DNA from: Gallintestinimicrobium propionicum
Lineage (GTDB): Bacteria > Bacillota > Clostridia > Lachnospirales > Lachnospiraceae
Direction: 5' to 3'
Assembly: GCF_025567525.1 (NCBI RefSeq)
Contig: NZ_JAOQJY010000020.1
Span: 1-64,000, forward strand
DNA: 64,000 nt
The translations under genes were made by a program, and so were the position numbers. Shown here in pieces: positions 7,879-18,300 of this stretch. Each line of letters starts with the position of its first letter. Position 1 is the first letter of the stretch. Below the pieces are notes generated by a model. That model worked only from the letters and a program-made list of their open reading frames with translations. It made no database searches and was not told where the DNA came from.

Positions 7879-8850
7879 ATGTGTACAGCAGCAACGTATC
7901 AGACAAAAGACTTTTATTTCGGCAGGACGCTGGATTATGAGTTTTCTTATGGAGACGAGATCGTGGTGACGCCGCGCAGATTTCCGTTGGATTTTTGCCA
8001 TATGGGAAAATGCGATGCGCATTATGGGATGATCGGTATGGCACATGTGGCGGATGGATATCCGCTGTACTATGATGCGGTCAATGAAAAGGGTGTCGGC
8101 ATGGCAGGATTGAATTTTGTCGGCAACGCAGTGTATCAGAAAGTGGAAGAAGGACGAGAAAATGTGGCGCAGTACGAGCTGATTCCATGGGTGCTTGGAC
8201 AGTGTGCCAATCTGCAGGAGGTCAGAAAACTGCTTGCAAAGATGAACCTGGTCGGAACGCCCTTTGGGGATTTTTCTGCTGCACAGCTGCACTGGATCAT
8301 TGCGGATGCAAGTGGGGCGATAACGCTGGAATGCACGAAGGACGGGCTGCAGGTCTATGACAATCCGGCAGGAGTTTTGACGAATAACCCGCCCTTTCCG
8401 ATGCAGATGTTCCAGTTAAATAACTATGCAGGATTATCTCCGAAGCAGCCGGAGCACAGATTTTCGGGTCAGATTCCGTTTACAAGCTACAGCAGGGGTA
8501 TGGGTGCGATGGGGCTTCCGGGAGATCTCTCTTCGGAGTCGAGATTTGCGCGCGTGGCGTTTGTGAAATGCAATTCCATTTCGGGGGATTCTGAAAAAGA
8601 AAGCGTCAGCCAGTTTTTCCACATTCTGGGCTCGGTTGATCAGCAGAGAGGCTGCTGCGAGGTGGCAGAGGGAAAGTATGAGATCACGATTTACACGTCC
8701 TGCTGCAACGCTTCCAAAGGGATTTACTATTATACAACCTATGACAACCACCAGATCAGCGCAGTAGACATGCATAGAACCGATCTGGACAGCAAGACAC
8801 TGAGCTGCTACAAGCCGGTTACGGAGGAGCAGATTTTCTGTCAGAACTGA
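7879..8850 (+). CDS. Choloylglycine hydrolase family protein (probable bile salt hydrolase)
   Basis: 323 aa, an Ntn hydrolase cleaving linear amide bonds. Cys2 directly follows the initiator Met and would become the N-terminal nucleophile. FGRTLDYE gives Arg16 and Asp19, LTNNPPF gives the active-site Asn (about 169-170), and YSRGMGAMGLPGDLSS and SRFARVAF match the bile salt hydrolase side rather than penicillin V acylases. It would deconjugate taurine- or glycine-linked bile acids in the cytoplasm. It has no signal peptide and starts 7 bases after capA-like. It suggests an intestinal host; specificity needs an assay. Confidence 0.9.
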   Translation: MCTAATYQTKDFYFGRTLDYEFSYGDEIVVTPRRFPLDFCHMGKCDAHYGMIGMAHVADGYPLYYDAVNEKGVGMAGLNFVGNAVYQKVEEGRENVAQYELIPWVLGQCANLQEVRKLLAKMNLVGTPFGDFSAAQLHWIIADASGAITLECTKDGLQVYDNPAGVLTNNPPFPMQMFQLNNYAGLSPKQPEHRFSGQIPFTSYSRGMGAMGLPGDLSSESRFARVAFVKCNSISGDSEKESVSQFFHILGSVDQQRGCCEVAEGKYEITIYTSCCNASKGIYYYTTYDNHQISAVDMHRTDLDSKTLSCYKPVTEEQIFCQN

Positions 8851-8866
8851 CGCAGGAGGCAGAGCT

Positions 8867-10012
8867 ATGTCAGAGGAACGGAAAAAAATAGTTGGCGTAA
8901 ATCTTGGCAATTGGCTTGTTCTGGAAAAATGGATGCAGCCGTTTTTGTTCGAGGAAAACTGCGCAGAGGACGAGGTCTGGTTAAACCGCAAGGTTCCGGC
9001 AAAAAAGCTGCGTCCGCTGATGAAAAAACACAGGGATACCTATATCGAAGAAACGGATTTTGCTAAAATTGCTGCGCACGGCATTAACGCGGTGCGCCTG
9101 CCGGTTCCATATTTCGTGTTCGGGGACAGAAAACCATATTCCGGCTGCATCGAATATGTCGATCAGGCGATGGACTATGCGGAAAAGTATGGGTTAAAGG
9201 TGCTGATCGATCTGCATACCGTGCCGGGCGGGCAGAACAGCTATGACAACGGCGGCATCACCGGCGTCTGCAAATGGCACCGGAATCCGAAAGAGGTCGC
9301 TTATGTATTATATGTGTTAGAACGGCTGGGGAAGCGTTACGGGCATCGGAAAGGGTTACTTGGCATCGAAGTGCTTAACGAGCCCATCAGCTTTCGGGTC
9401 TATCTGTTTGCGCCGAGTCGGAAGCAGGCGCTCGATCAGGGAGAAGCAATCGGCAGCAGCCATGTGCCCATGCGTTTCCTGAAAACCTTCTATAAAGAAG
9501 CCTATGAAACGCTTCGGGCGGTCATGGATCCGGAGAAGCTGATCGTGTTTCATGACGGGTTCCGGCTGAGCCGCTGGAAAGATTTTTTTGTAAAAAACGG
9601 TATGAAAAATGTCATGTTGGATGTTCACGTTTATCTGTGGGTGCTGGACAGCTTTCTGCATTTACATAATCTGCTGCCGTATCAGCTTCTTTTACGCTTT
9701 TACGAACGCCAGATCCGGCGGGCGGGACGCTATACGCCGGTGCTGGTGGGGGAATGGTGCCTGTGCAACCGCGTGGCGGATCGCTATGGGAAATCTTCCT
9801 ATGAAAAAGACGAAGCATGGCGTAAAAAGGTCTACCGGAGGGTTGCGCGGATGCAGTTAAAAACCTGGGACGACTGCAACGCAGCAGGCTCGTTTTACTG
9901 GAATTACCAGCTCTACCGCGACAGACAGGAACCGATGTACACAACAAGCCTGGACAGCTGGGACCTGTGCCGCTGCTGGAGCCACGGGTGGATGCCGAAG
10001 AACATGCGGTGA
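8867..10012 (+). CDS. Glycoside hydrolase family 5 protein
   Basis: 381 aa. It opens with GVNLGNWLVLEKWM and GINAVRLPVPYFVF, as in GH5 enzymes related to exo-beta-1,3-glucanases. The acid/base glutamate is Glu172 in IEVLNEP and the likely nucleophile Glu296 in LVGEWCLCN. DLHTVPGGQN and DVHVYLW carry other active-site residues. There is no signal peptide or cell-wall anchor, so it probably acts on imported oligosaccharides. It is last in the operon with the CPBP, CapA and bile-salt-hydrolase-like genes. Confidence 0.88.
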   Translation: MSEERKKIVGVNLGNWLVLEKWMQPFLFEENCAEDEVWLNRKVPAKKLRPLMKKHRDTYIEETDFAKIAAHGINAVRLPVPYFVFGDRKPYSGCIEYVDQAMDYAEKYGLKVLIDLHTVPGGQNSYDNGGITGVCKWHRNPKEVAYVLYVLERLGKRYGHRKGLLGIEVLNEPISFRVYLFAPSRKQALDQGEAIGSSHVPMRFLKTFYKEAYETLRAVMDPEKLIVFHDGFRLSRWKDFFVKNGMKNVMLDVHVYLWVLDSFLHLHNLLPYQLLLRFYERQIRRAGRYTPVLVGEWCLCNRVADRYGKSSYEKDEAWRKKVYRRVARMQLKTWDDCNAAGSFYWNYQLYRDRQEPMYTTSLDSWDLCRCWSHGWMPKNMR

Positions 10013-10081
10013 AACAGTAGTTTGCCGCGGAAAGCTTCCGGAAGGTACGAGTGAACTGTAATAAAAAAATAGAAAAACTCC

Positions 10082-10111
10082 TTGACAATCCCCTCCCTAT
10101 TATGCTAATGT
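10082..10111 (+). promoter_or_regulatory. Promoter of rplJ-rplL
   Basis: TTGACA at 10082-10087 is 18 bases from TAATGT at 10106-10111, with an extended TG two bases before the -10. The 11-mer CGAGTGAACTG lies just upstream (about 10047), as it also does before the rpsJ promoter. Confidence 0.75.
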
Positions 10112-10116
10112 AAACA

Positions 10117-10240
10117 AGGTCGTTGAGACCGTGCCGAAGACAGCAGGTACCGGATAACCGGTGTAAGAAGAAACGCCTGCCGAGGAGTGAAAGAAATGCG
10201 ATGAATTTCCCTCTCTGTCTTTGGATAGAGAGGTTTTTTT
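10117..10240 (+). ncRNA. Ribosomal protein L10 leader
   Basis: An untranslated leader with the features of the L10 leader family: AGCAGGTACCGGATAACCGG, later GCCTGCCGAGG pairing back to it, and a terminator hairpin (CCTCTCTG..., 10209-10232) with seven T. In Firmicutes, free L10/L12 complex binds the upper structure and favours termination, limiting rplJ-rplL expression. It lies directly between the promoter and rplJ. Confidence 0.85.
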
Positions 10241-10291
10241 GTACGAACAACTTCTTTTATTCGGCAGAAGAATCTAAAAGGAGGTAAGAAA

Positions 10292-10825
10292 ATGGCAAAA
10301 GTTGAACTGAAAGCACCTGTAGTAGCAGAGATCGCTGAAGCAGTGAAAGATGCGCAGTCTGTTGTTCTGGTAGACTACCGTGGTCTGACCGTTGATCAGG
10401 ATACCGCACTTCGTAAGCAGCTTCGTGCAGCTGGTGTTACTTACAAGGTGTACAAAAACACAATGATGAACTTTGCGTTCAAGGGAACAGATTTCGAGGC
10501 ACTTGCTCCGTATCTGGAAGGCCCCAGCGCAATCGCAATCTCTACTACCGACGCAACCGCTCCTGCAAGAGAGCTGGCTAATTTCGCTAAGACAGCTGAA
10601 AAGCTGGAGATCAAGGGCGGCGTTGTAGAAGGCAATGCATACGATGCAGCAGGAATCATGGAGATCGCTAAGATCCCTGGAAGAGAAGCTCTTATTTCCA
10701 GATTGCTGGGCAGCATGCAGTCCCCTATCACCAACATGGCTCGCGTTCTGAATCAGATCGCAGAGAAAGGCGGCGCAGCAAACTGCGAAGCAGCACCTGC
10801 AGAAGAAGCACCTGCTGCAGAATAA
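10292..10825 (+). CDS. rplJ: 50S ribosomal protein L10
   Basis: 177 aa, the base of the L7/L12 stalk that recruits translation factors. DAQSVVLVDYRGLTVDQ, YKVYKNTMMNFA and SPITNMARVLNQIAEK are the standard L10 blocks, and the C-terminal helix that holds L7/L12 dimers is present with an Ala/Glu-rich tail. The start follows AAGGAGG. It forms an operon with rplL 74 bases downstream. rplA and rplK do not precede it here; carbohydrate and bile genes do. Confidence 0.97.
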   Translation: MAKVELKAPVVAEIAEAVKDAQSVVLVDYRGLTVDQDTALRKQLRAAGVTYKVYKNTMMNFAFKGTDFEALAPYLEGPSAIAISTTDATAPARELANFAKTAEKLEIKGGVVEGNAYDAAGIMEIAKIPGREALISRLLGSMQSPITNMARVLNQIAEKGGAANCEAAPAEEAPAAE

Positions 10826-10899
10826 TCTTTTTTCCGAAAAAGAAACTGAGCCGCAGATGCGGCTGACAAAACAATAATTTAAAACGGAGGTAAATTAAA

Positions 10900-11274
10900 A
10901 TGGCAAAATTATCCGCTCAGGAATTTATTGAAGCAATCAAAGAGATGACCGTATTAGAGTTAAACGATCTGGTAAAGGCTTGCGAAGAGGAGTTCGGCGT
11001 ATCCGCAGCAGCAGGCGTTGTTGTAGCAGCAGCAGGCGGCGAAGCAGCAGCAGCTGAAGAAAAGACCGAGTTCGACGTAGAACTGACCGAGGTTGGCCCT
11101 AACAAGGTTAAGGTTATCAAGGTTGTTCGTGAAGTTACCGGTCTGGGCCTGAAGGAAGCTAAGGAAGTTGTAGACGGCGCTCCTAAGGTTCTGAAGGAAG
11201 GCGTTTCCAAGGAAGAAGCTGAAGATATCCAGAAGAAGCTGGATGCTGAAGGCGCTAAGGTTACTCTGAAATAA
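10900..11274 (+). CDS. rplL: 50S ribosomal protein L7/L12
   Basis: 124 aa. The N-terminal dimerisation helices, an Ala/Gly-rich hinge (about residues 35-52) and a C-terminal domain (VKVIKVVREVTGLGLKEAKEVVD) that contacts elongation factor GTPases are all present. The start follows ACGGAGG. A terminator and a new promoter separate it from rpoB. Confidence 0.97.
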   Translation: MAKLSAQEFIEAIKEMTVLELNDLVKACEEEFGVSAAAGVVVAAAGGEAAAAEEKTEFDVELTEVGPNKVKVIKVVREVTGLGLKEAKEVVDGAPKVLKEGVSKEEAEDIQKKLDAEGAKVTLK

Positions 11275-11294
11275 TTGAGACCATATCTTACCAC

Positions 11295-11330
11295 AAAGGC
11301 GTTCGCGAATGCGGACGCCTTTCCTTTTCG
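11295..11330 (+). terminator. Intrinsic terminator after rplL
   Basis: A 12-bp stem (AAAGGCGTTCGC with one wobble pair) and GAAT loop are followed by a T-rich tract. It is placed between rplL and the rpoB promoter. Confidence 0.75.
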
Positions 11331-11350
11331 CAATTTTTTAAAAATATCAG

Positions 11351-11379
11351 TTGACAGACAGAATGGATTGTGTTAGATT
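11351..11379 (+). promoter_or_regulatory. Promoter of rpoB-rpoC
   Basis: TTGACA (11351-11356) and TAGATT (11374-11379) have a 17-bp spacer and a leader of about 110 bases to rpoB. The polymerase genes therefore have their own promoter apart from rplJL. Confidence 0.75.
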
Positions 11380-11494
11380 GTAGTGTGCACTATTGTGTTA
11401 GAGTATGCCATTTTTTATGCAATGGATTTACTTGCTTAGATACCGAAAAGTAATAGTTTCAAGAAATCAATGATAAGAACGGGGTGAAGTGTCA

Positions 11495-14400
11495 ATGGAA
11501 AAAAACAGAATACGTCCAATTGCCACCGGCAAGAACATGCGTATGAGTTATGCACGACGGAAAGAAGTATTGGAAATGCCCAACCTTATAGAAATTCAGA
11601 AGAATTCCTATAAGTGGTTCCTTGATGAAGGTTTAAAAGAGGTGTTTGACGATATTTCTCCGATTTCCGATTACAGCGGACATCTGAGTCTGGAATTTGT
11701 AGACTTCGAGCTGTGTGAAGAAGACGTGAAGTATTCTATTGAGAAGTGCAAGGAAAGAGATGCAACATATGCAGCTCCTCTCAAGGTGAAGGTACGTCTG
11801 TATAATAAGGAAAAAGAAGAAATCAGTGAACACGAGATCTTTATGGGCGATTTACCGTTGATGACCGAGACCGGCACGTTCGTTATCAACGGAGCGGAGC
11901 GTGTAATTGTCAGCCAGTTGGTGCGTTCCCCCGGCATCTATTACGGCATCGGTCATGATAAGATTGGTAAAAAGCTGTATTCCTGTACAGTAATCCCGAA
12001 CCGTGGCGCATGGCTGGAGTATGAGACTGATTCCAATGACGTATTTTACGTTCGTGTGGACCGTACCCGTAAGGTACCGATCACTGTACTGCTGCGTGCC
12101 CTGGGTCTTGGCACCAATGACGAGATCCGTGAGGTGTTCGGCGATGAACCCAAGATTGAAGCCAGCTTTGCAAAAGACACTTCTGAGAACTATCAGGAGG
12201 GTCTGTTAGAGTTATACAAGAAAATCCGTCCGGGTGAGCCTCTGAGCGTAGAGAGCGCAGAAAGCCTGATTAACGCGATGTTCTTCGATCCCAGAAGATA
12301 TGATCTGGCGAAAGTAGGACGTTATAAATTCAATAAGAAGCTGCTGCTGCGCAACCGTATCCGCGGCCACGAACTGGCTGAGGATGTTGTGGATACCACA
12401 ACCGGTGAAATTCTGGCAACAGCAGGCACCAAGGTAACAGCAGAACTGGCTGACCTGATTCAGAACAGCGCAGTTCCCTATGTATATATCCAGACTGAGG
12501 AAAGAAAAGTCAAAGTGCTTTCCAGCATGATGGTTGAGCTGACCCACTATGTAGATTGTGATGCCAAGGAGCTGGGCGTGACAGAGCTGGTATACTATCC
12601 GGTACTGGCACAGATTCTGGAAGAGTATTCTCAGGATCCCGAAGCGCTTGCAGAAGCAATCCGCAAGAATGTGCACGAGCTGATTCCGAAGCATATCACC
12701 AAGGAAGATATTTTGGCTTCCATTAACTATAACATGCATCTGGAGTACGGCATCGGTAACGAAGACGACATCGACCATCTGGGCAACCGTCGTATCCGTG
12801 CGGTCGGCGAACTGCTGCAGAACCAGTACAGAATCGGTCTTTCCAGACTGGAAAGAGTTGTTCGTGAGCGTATGACCACTCATGATGCAGAGGAGATTTC
12901 TCCTCAGGTTCTGATCAACATCAAGCCCGTACAGGCTGCAGTTAAGGAATTCTTCGGATCTTCCCAGCTGTCTCAGTTCATGGATCAGAACAACCCGCTG
13001 GGCGAGCTGACGCACAAACGTCGTCTGTCCGCACTGGGACCTGGCGGTCTGTCCCGTGACCGTGCCGGATTCGAGGTTCGAGACGTACACTACTCCCATT
13101 ACGGAAGAATGTGCCCGATCGAGACACCAGAAGGTCCTAACATCGGCCTGATCAACTCTCTTGCAAGCTATGCAAAGATCAACGAATACGGCTTCATTGA
13201 AGCGCCTTACCGTAAGATCGACAAAACTGATCCGGAAAACCCGCGCGTAACCAATGAAGTTGTATATATGACAGCGGATGAAGAAGATAACTACCATGTG
13301 GCGCAGGCAAACTCCGAATTGGACGAGGAAGGACATTTCATAAATGCCAACGTATCCGGTCGTTATCTGGATGAAACATCCGAATATCCGAAGACAGTTT
13401 TCGAGTACATGGACGTATCCCCTCAGATGGTATTCTCCGTCGCGACTGCACTGATTCCGTTCCTGCAGAACGACGACGCGAACCGTGCGCTGATGGGTTC
13501 CAACATGCAGCGTCAGGCAGTGCCGCTTCTGACAACCGAGGCTCCCGTAGTCGGAACCGGTATCGAAGTAAAGGCAGCCGTTGACTCCGGTGTCTGCGTT
13601 GTTGCAAAGAAGTCCGGTACCATCGATTATGTATGCTCCAATCTGATCCGTATGACGGCAGATGACGGCGAGAAGATCGAATACCACCTGACCAAGTTCT
13701 CCAGAAGTAACCAGTCCAACTGCTACAACCAGAGACCGATCGTATTTAAAGGCGACCACGTTGAAGCAGGACAGGTAATTGCAGACGGTCCTTCGACATC
13801 CGAAGGCGAACTTGCACTCGGTAAGAACCCTCTGATCGGGTTCATGACCTGGGAAGGTTATAACTACGAGGACGCTGTACTGCTGAGTGAACGTCTGGTT
13901 ATGGATGATGTTTATACCTCCATCCATATTGAAGAATATGAAGCAGAAGCCCGTGATACGAAGCTCGGACCGGAAGAAATCACAAGAGATGTTCCCGGTG
14001 TCGGCGACGAAGCGCTCAAGGATCTGGATGACAGAGGTATTATCCGTGTCGGCGCTGAGGTTCGTGCCGGAGATATTCTGGTCGGCAAGGTAACTCCCAA
14101 GGGAGAAACCGAGCTGACAGCTGAGGAGCGCCTGCTGCGTGCGATCTTCGGTGAAAAAGCGCGTGAGGTGCGTGATACCTCTCTGAAGGTACCTCACGGT
14201 GAATATGGTATTATCGTAGATGCCAAAGTATTTACAAGAGAGAATGGCGATGAACTGTCTCCCGGTGTAAATCAGGCGGTTCGTATCTATATCGCACAGA
14301 AGAGAAAGATCTCTGTCGGCGATAAGATGGCAGGCCGTCATGGTAATAAGGGTGTCGTTTCCCGTGTACTGCCTGTAGAAGATATGCCGTACCTGCCCAA

Positions 14401-15349
14401 CGGTCGTCCGCTGGACATCGTACTGAATCCTCTGGGCGTACCTTCCCGTATGAATATCGGTCAGGTCCTTGAGATTCACCTCTCTCTGGCTGCAAAAGCC
14501 CTCGGCTTTAACGTAGCAACCCCGATCTTCAACGGCGCAAACGAAAAAGATATTCAGGATACCCTGGAACTGGCAAACGATTATGTAAACCTGGAATGGG
14601 ATGAATTCAAAGAGAAGCATGGCGAAGAGCTGCTTCCTGAGGTTCTGGATTATCTGTATGAAAACCGCGATCACAGAAAGCTCTGGAAGGGCGTTCCGAT
14701 CTCTAAGGAAGGTAAGGTAAGACTGCGGGATGGCCGTACCGGCGAAGAATTCGACAGCATGGTAACCATCGGTCACATGCATTACCTGAAGCTGCACCAT
14801 CTGGTAGACGATAAGATCCATGCACGTTCTACCGGTCCTTACTCTCTGGTAACACAGCAGCCCCTGGGTGGTAAAGCTCAGTTTGGTGGCCAGCGTTTCG
14901 GTGAGATGGAGGTTTGGGCACTGGAAGCATACGGTGCATCCTACACCCTGCAGGAGATCCTGACTGTGAAGTCTGATGACGTAGTAGGACGTGTCAAGAC
15001 CTACGAAGCGATCATCAAGGGCGACAACATCCCTGAACCCGGTATTCCGGAATCCTTCAAGGTACTGCTCAAAGAGCTGCAGTCCCTCGGCCTGGATGTC
15101 AGAGTGCTGCGGGAGGATAATACAGAAGTTGAGATCATGGAAACTGTCGATTACAGCGATACGGATTACCGCTATGAGATGGAAGGAGATTCCAAGGGCT
15201 ACAACTACAACGAAGAAGAAAATCTGGGCAAGATGGGTTATCAGAAGCAGGAATTCGACTCCGAGAAACAGGAGCTGGTGAACGCAGATGATGATTACAC
15301 CGAAGATGCTGCAGACGACGGATTTGAGGAATCTTTTGACGAAGAGTAA
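11495..15349 (+). CDS. rpoB: DNA-directed RNA polymerase subunit beta
   Basis: 1284 aa. Contains the rifampicin-pocket region (SQLSQFMDQNNPLGELTHKRR), GLINSLASYAKINEYGFIE, the HGNKGVVS catalytic-face stretch and the C-terminal QPLGGKAQFGGQRFGEMEVWALEAYGA block (given in pieces). Past the conserved end there is an acidic tail of about 60 residues rich in Glu, Asp and Tyr. ATG 11495 is preferred to GTG 11489 because GGGGTGA lies 7 bases before the ATG. rpoC follows 32 bases later. Confidence 0.98.
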   Translation: MEKNRIRPIATGKNMRMSYARRKEVLEMPNLIEIQKNSYKWFLDEGLKEVFDDISPISDYSGHLSLEFVDFELCEEDVKYSIEKCKERDATYAAPLKVKVRLYNKEKEEISEHEIFMGDLPLMTETGTFVINGAERVIVSQLVRSPGIYYGIGHDKIGKKLYSCTVIPNRGAWLEYETDSNDVFYVRVDRTRKVPITVLLRALGLGTNDEIREVFGDEPKIEASFAKDTSENYQEGLLELYKKIRPGEPLSVESAESLINAMFFDPRRYDLAKVGRYKFNKKLLLRNRIRGHELAEDVVDTTTGEILATAGTKVTAELADLIQNSAVPYVYIQTEERKVKVLSSMMVELTHYVDCDAKELGVTELVYYPVLAQILEEYSQDPEALAEAIRKNVHELIPKHITKEDILASINYNMHLEYGIGNEDDIDHLGNRRIRAVGELLQNQYRIGLSRLERVVRERMTTHDAEEISPQVLINIKPVQAAVKEFFGSSQLSQFMDQNNPLGELTHKRRLSALGPGGLSRDRAGFEVRDVHYSHYGRMCPIETPEGPNIGLINSLASYAKINEYGFIEAPYRKIDKTDPENPRVTNEVVYMTADEEDNYHVAQANSELDEEGHFINANVSGRYLDETSEYPKTVFEYMDVSPQMVFSVATALIPFLQNDDANRALMGSNMQRQAVPLLTTEAPVVGTGIEVKAAVDSGVCVVAKKSGTIDYVCSNLIRMTADDGEKIEYHLTKFSRSNQSNCYNQRPIVFKGDHVEAGQVIADGPSTSEGELALGKNPLIGFMTWEGYNYEDAVLLSERLVMDDVYTSIHIEEYEAEARDTKLGPEEITRDVPGVGDEALKDLDDRGIIRVGAEVRAGDILVGKVTPKGETELTAEERLLRAIFGEKAREVRDTSLKVPHGEYGIIVDAKVFTRENGDELSPGVNQAVRIYIAQKRKISVGDKMAGRHGNKGVVSRVLPVEDMPYLPNGRPLDIVLNPLGVPSRMNIGQVLEIHLSLAAKALGFNVATPIFNGANEKDIQDTLELANDYVNLEWDEFKEKHGEELLPEVLDYLYENRDHRKLWKGVPISKEGKVRLRDGRTGEEFDSMVTIGHMHYLKLHHLVDDKIHARSTGPYSLVTQQPLGGKAQFGGQRFGEMEVWALEAYGASYTLQEILTVKSDDVVGRVKTYEAIIKGDNIPEPGIPESFKVLLKELQSLGLDVRVLREDNTEVEIMETVDYSDTDYRYEMEGDSKGYNYNEEENLGKMGYQKQEFDSEKQELVNADDDYTEDAADDGFEESFDEE

Positions 15350-15381
15350 GCCGAATCGAAGATATGTAAAGGAGTGCCAAG

Positions 15382-18300
15382 ATGTCTGAAACAAAAAACG
15401 AAGTTTATCAGCCGATGACGTTTGATGCGATCAAGATCGGACTTGCGTCCCCGGAGAAGATTCGTGAGTGGTCCAGAGGCGAGGTAACAAAGCCTGAGAC
15501 GATCAACTACAGAACTCTCAAGCCCGAGCGGGACGGTCTGTTCTGTGAGCGGATTTTCGGACCCAGCAAGGACTGGGAGTGCCACTGCGGCAAATATAAA
15601 AAGATCAGATATAAAGGCGTTGTCTGCGACCGCTGTGGTGTTGAAGTAACCAAGTCCAGCGTCCGCAGAGAGCGTATGGGACATATTGAACTGGCAGCGC
15701 CGGTTTCCCATATCTGGTATTTCAAGGGAATTCCGAGCCGGATGGGACTGATCCTGGATCTGTCCCCCCGTGTTCTGGAGAAGGTGCTTTACTTTGCTTC
15801 CTATATCGTACTGGACAAGGGCGACACCAATCTGGAATACAAGCAGGTTCTTTCCGAGAAAGAATACCAGGATGCAAGAGAAACCTGGGGCAACCGTTTC
15901 CGTGTCGGCATGGGTGCAGAATCCATTAAGGAGCTGCTGCAGGCCATCGATCTGGAAACCGAAGCGGTTGACCTGAAAAATGAACTGGTGGATGCAAGCG
16001 GACAGAAACGTGCGAGAATCATCAAGCGTCTGGAAGTGGTAGAAGCGTTCCGTGAGTCCGGCAACCGCCCTGAATGGATGATTCTGGATGCCGTACCGGT
16101 AATCCCTCCGGATCTGCGCCCGATGGTACAGCTGGACGGCGGACGTTTTGCAACGTCTGACTTAAATGACCTGTACAGAAGAATCATCAACCGTAACAAC
16201 CGTCTGAAGAGACTGCTGGAGCTGGGTGCTCCGGATATCATTGTTCGCAACGAGAAGAGAATGCTGCAGGAAGCGGTAGACGCTCTGATCGATAACGGCA
16301 GAAGAGGCCGTCCGGTAACCGGCCCCGGTAACCGTGCACTGAAATCACTGTCTGACATGCTGAAAGGTAAATCCGGTCGTTTCCGTCAGAACCTGTTAGG
16401 AAAGCGTGTTGACTATTCCGGACGTTCCGTTATCGTCGTTGGTCCCGAACTGAAAATTTATCAGTGCGGTCTTCCGAAGGAAATGGCAATCGAGCTGTTT
16501 AAGCCTTTCGTAATGAAGGAGCTGGTAAGCAGAGGCATTTCCCAGAACATCAAAAATGCGAAGAAGTTGGTAGAACGGCTGGATACGCAGGTTTGGGACG
16601 TTCTGGAAGATGTCATCAAAGAGCATCCGGTTATGCTGAACCGTGCACCTACACTGCACAGACTGGGTATCCAGGCATTTGAGCCGATCCTTGTAGAAGG
16701 TAAGGCAATCAAGCTGCATCCCCTTGTTTGTACCGCGTTCAACGCCGACTTCGATGGTGACCAGATGGCTGTACACCTTCCGCTTTCTCAGGAAGCACAG
16801 GCAGAGTGTCGTTTCATGCTGCTGTCTCCCAACAACCTGTTGAAGCCTTCCGATGGCGGACCGGTAGCCGTACCTTCCCAGGATATGGTCCTTGGTATTT
16901 ATTACCTGACCCAGGAGCGTCCCGGTTCTGTCGGCGAAGGAAAATACTTCAAGAGCGTAAACGAAGCCATTCTGGCTTATGAAAATAAAGCCTGCACCCT
17001 GCATTCCCGCATCCATGTCCGCATGAGTAAGGTCAACGCAGAGGGCGAGACCGTAACAGGATTCGTAGAATCCACACTGGGCAGATTTATCTTCAACGAG
17101 ATCCTGCCTCAGGATCTGGGCTATGTAGACCGTACCCAGCCGGAAAACCTCTTAAAGCTGGAGGTTGACTTCCATGTTGGTAAGAAGCAGTTAAAGCAGA
17201 TTCTGGAAAAAGTAATCAATACCCACGGCGCTTCCAAGACCGCAGAGGTTCTGGATGACGTTAAGGCAATCGGTTACAAGTATTCCACCAGAGCTGCCAT
17301 GACCGTATCCATTTCCGATATGACTGTGCCTGCACAGAAGGCAGAGATGCTGGCTGAGGCTCAGAAGACTGTAGATAAGATCGGCAGAAACTTCCGCCGT
17401 GGTCTGATCACAGAAGAAGAGCGTTACCGTGCCGTTGTCGAGACCTGGCAGGAAACCGATAAAGAGCTGACCGACGTGCTGTTAAAGGGTCTGGATAAAT
17501 ACAACAACATCTTCATGATGGCGGACTCCGGTGCCCGTGGTTCCAACCAGCAGATCAAGCAGCTGGCAGGTATGCGTGGTCTGATGGCGGATACAACCGG
17601 TCGTACGATCGAACTGCCCATCAAGTCCAACTTCCGTGAAGGTCTGGACGTACTGGAATACTTCATGTCTGCCCATGGCGCACGAAAAGGTATGTCCGAT
17701 ACCGCTCTGCGTACTGCGGACTCCGGTTATCTGACCCGTCGAATGGTAGACGTATCCCAGGAGCTGATCATCCGTGAGATCGATTGTGCAGAAGGCAAGG
17801 ATAAGATTCCGGGCATGTCTGTAAAAGCGTTCATGGACGGCAAGGAAACCATCGAAGGCTTAAAAGACAGAATTACAGGACGTTATTCCTGTGAAGACAT
17901 TTATGATAAGGACGGCGAGCTGATCGTCGGTGCAAACCACATGATCACACCCGGCCGTGCAAAACGGATTATGGAAACAGGTGTCAATAAGAAGGGCGAG
18001 CCTGTGGAGGAAGTGAAGATCCGTACCATCCTGACCTGCCGTTCCAAGAGCGGTATCTGTGCAAAGTGCTACGGCGCGAACATGGCGACCGGCGAAGCGG
18101 TACAGGTTGGTGAAGCAGTTGGTATTATCGCAGCACAGTCTATCGGTGAGCCCGGTACACAGCTGACGATGCGTACCTTCCACTCCGGCGGTGTCGCTGG
18201 TGACGATATCACACAGGGTCTTCCCCGTGTCGAGGAGCTTTTCGAAGCGAGAAAGCCGAAGGGTCTTGCGATTATCGCAGAGTTCGGCGGAACTGCTGTT

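Noticed and set aside
12212..15394. 1060-codon open frame on the minus strand
   Set aside because: It is the mirror of rpoB/rpoC codon bias. The protein has no family features and lies wholly opposite a certain gene.
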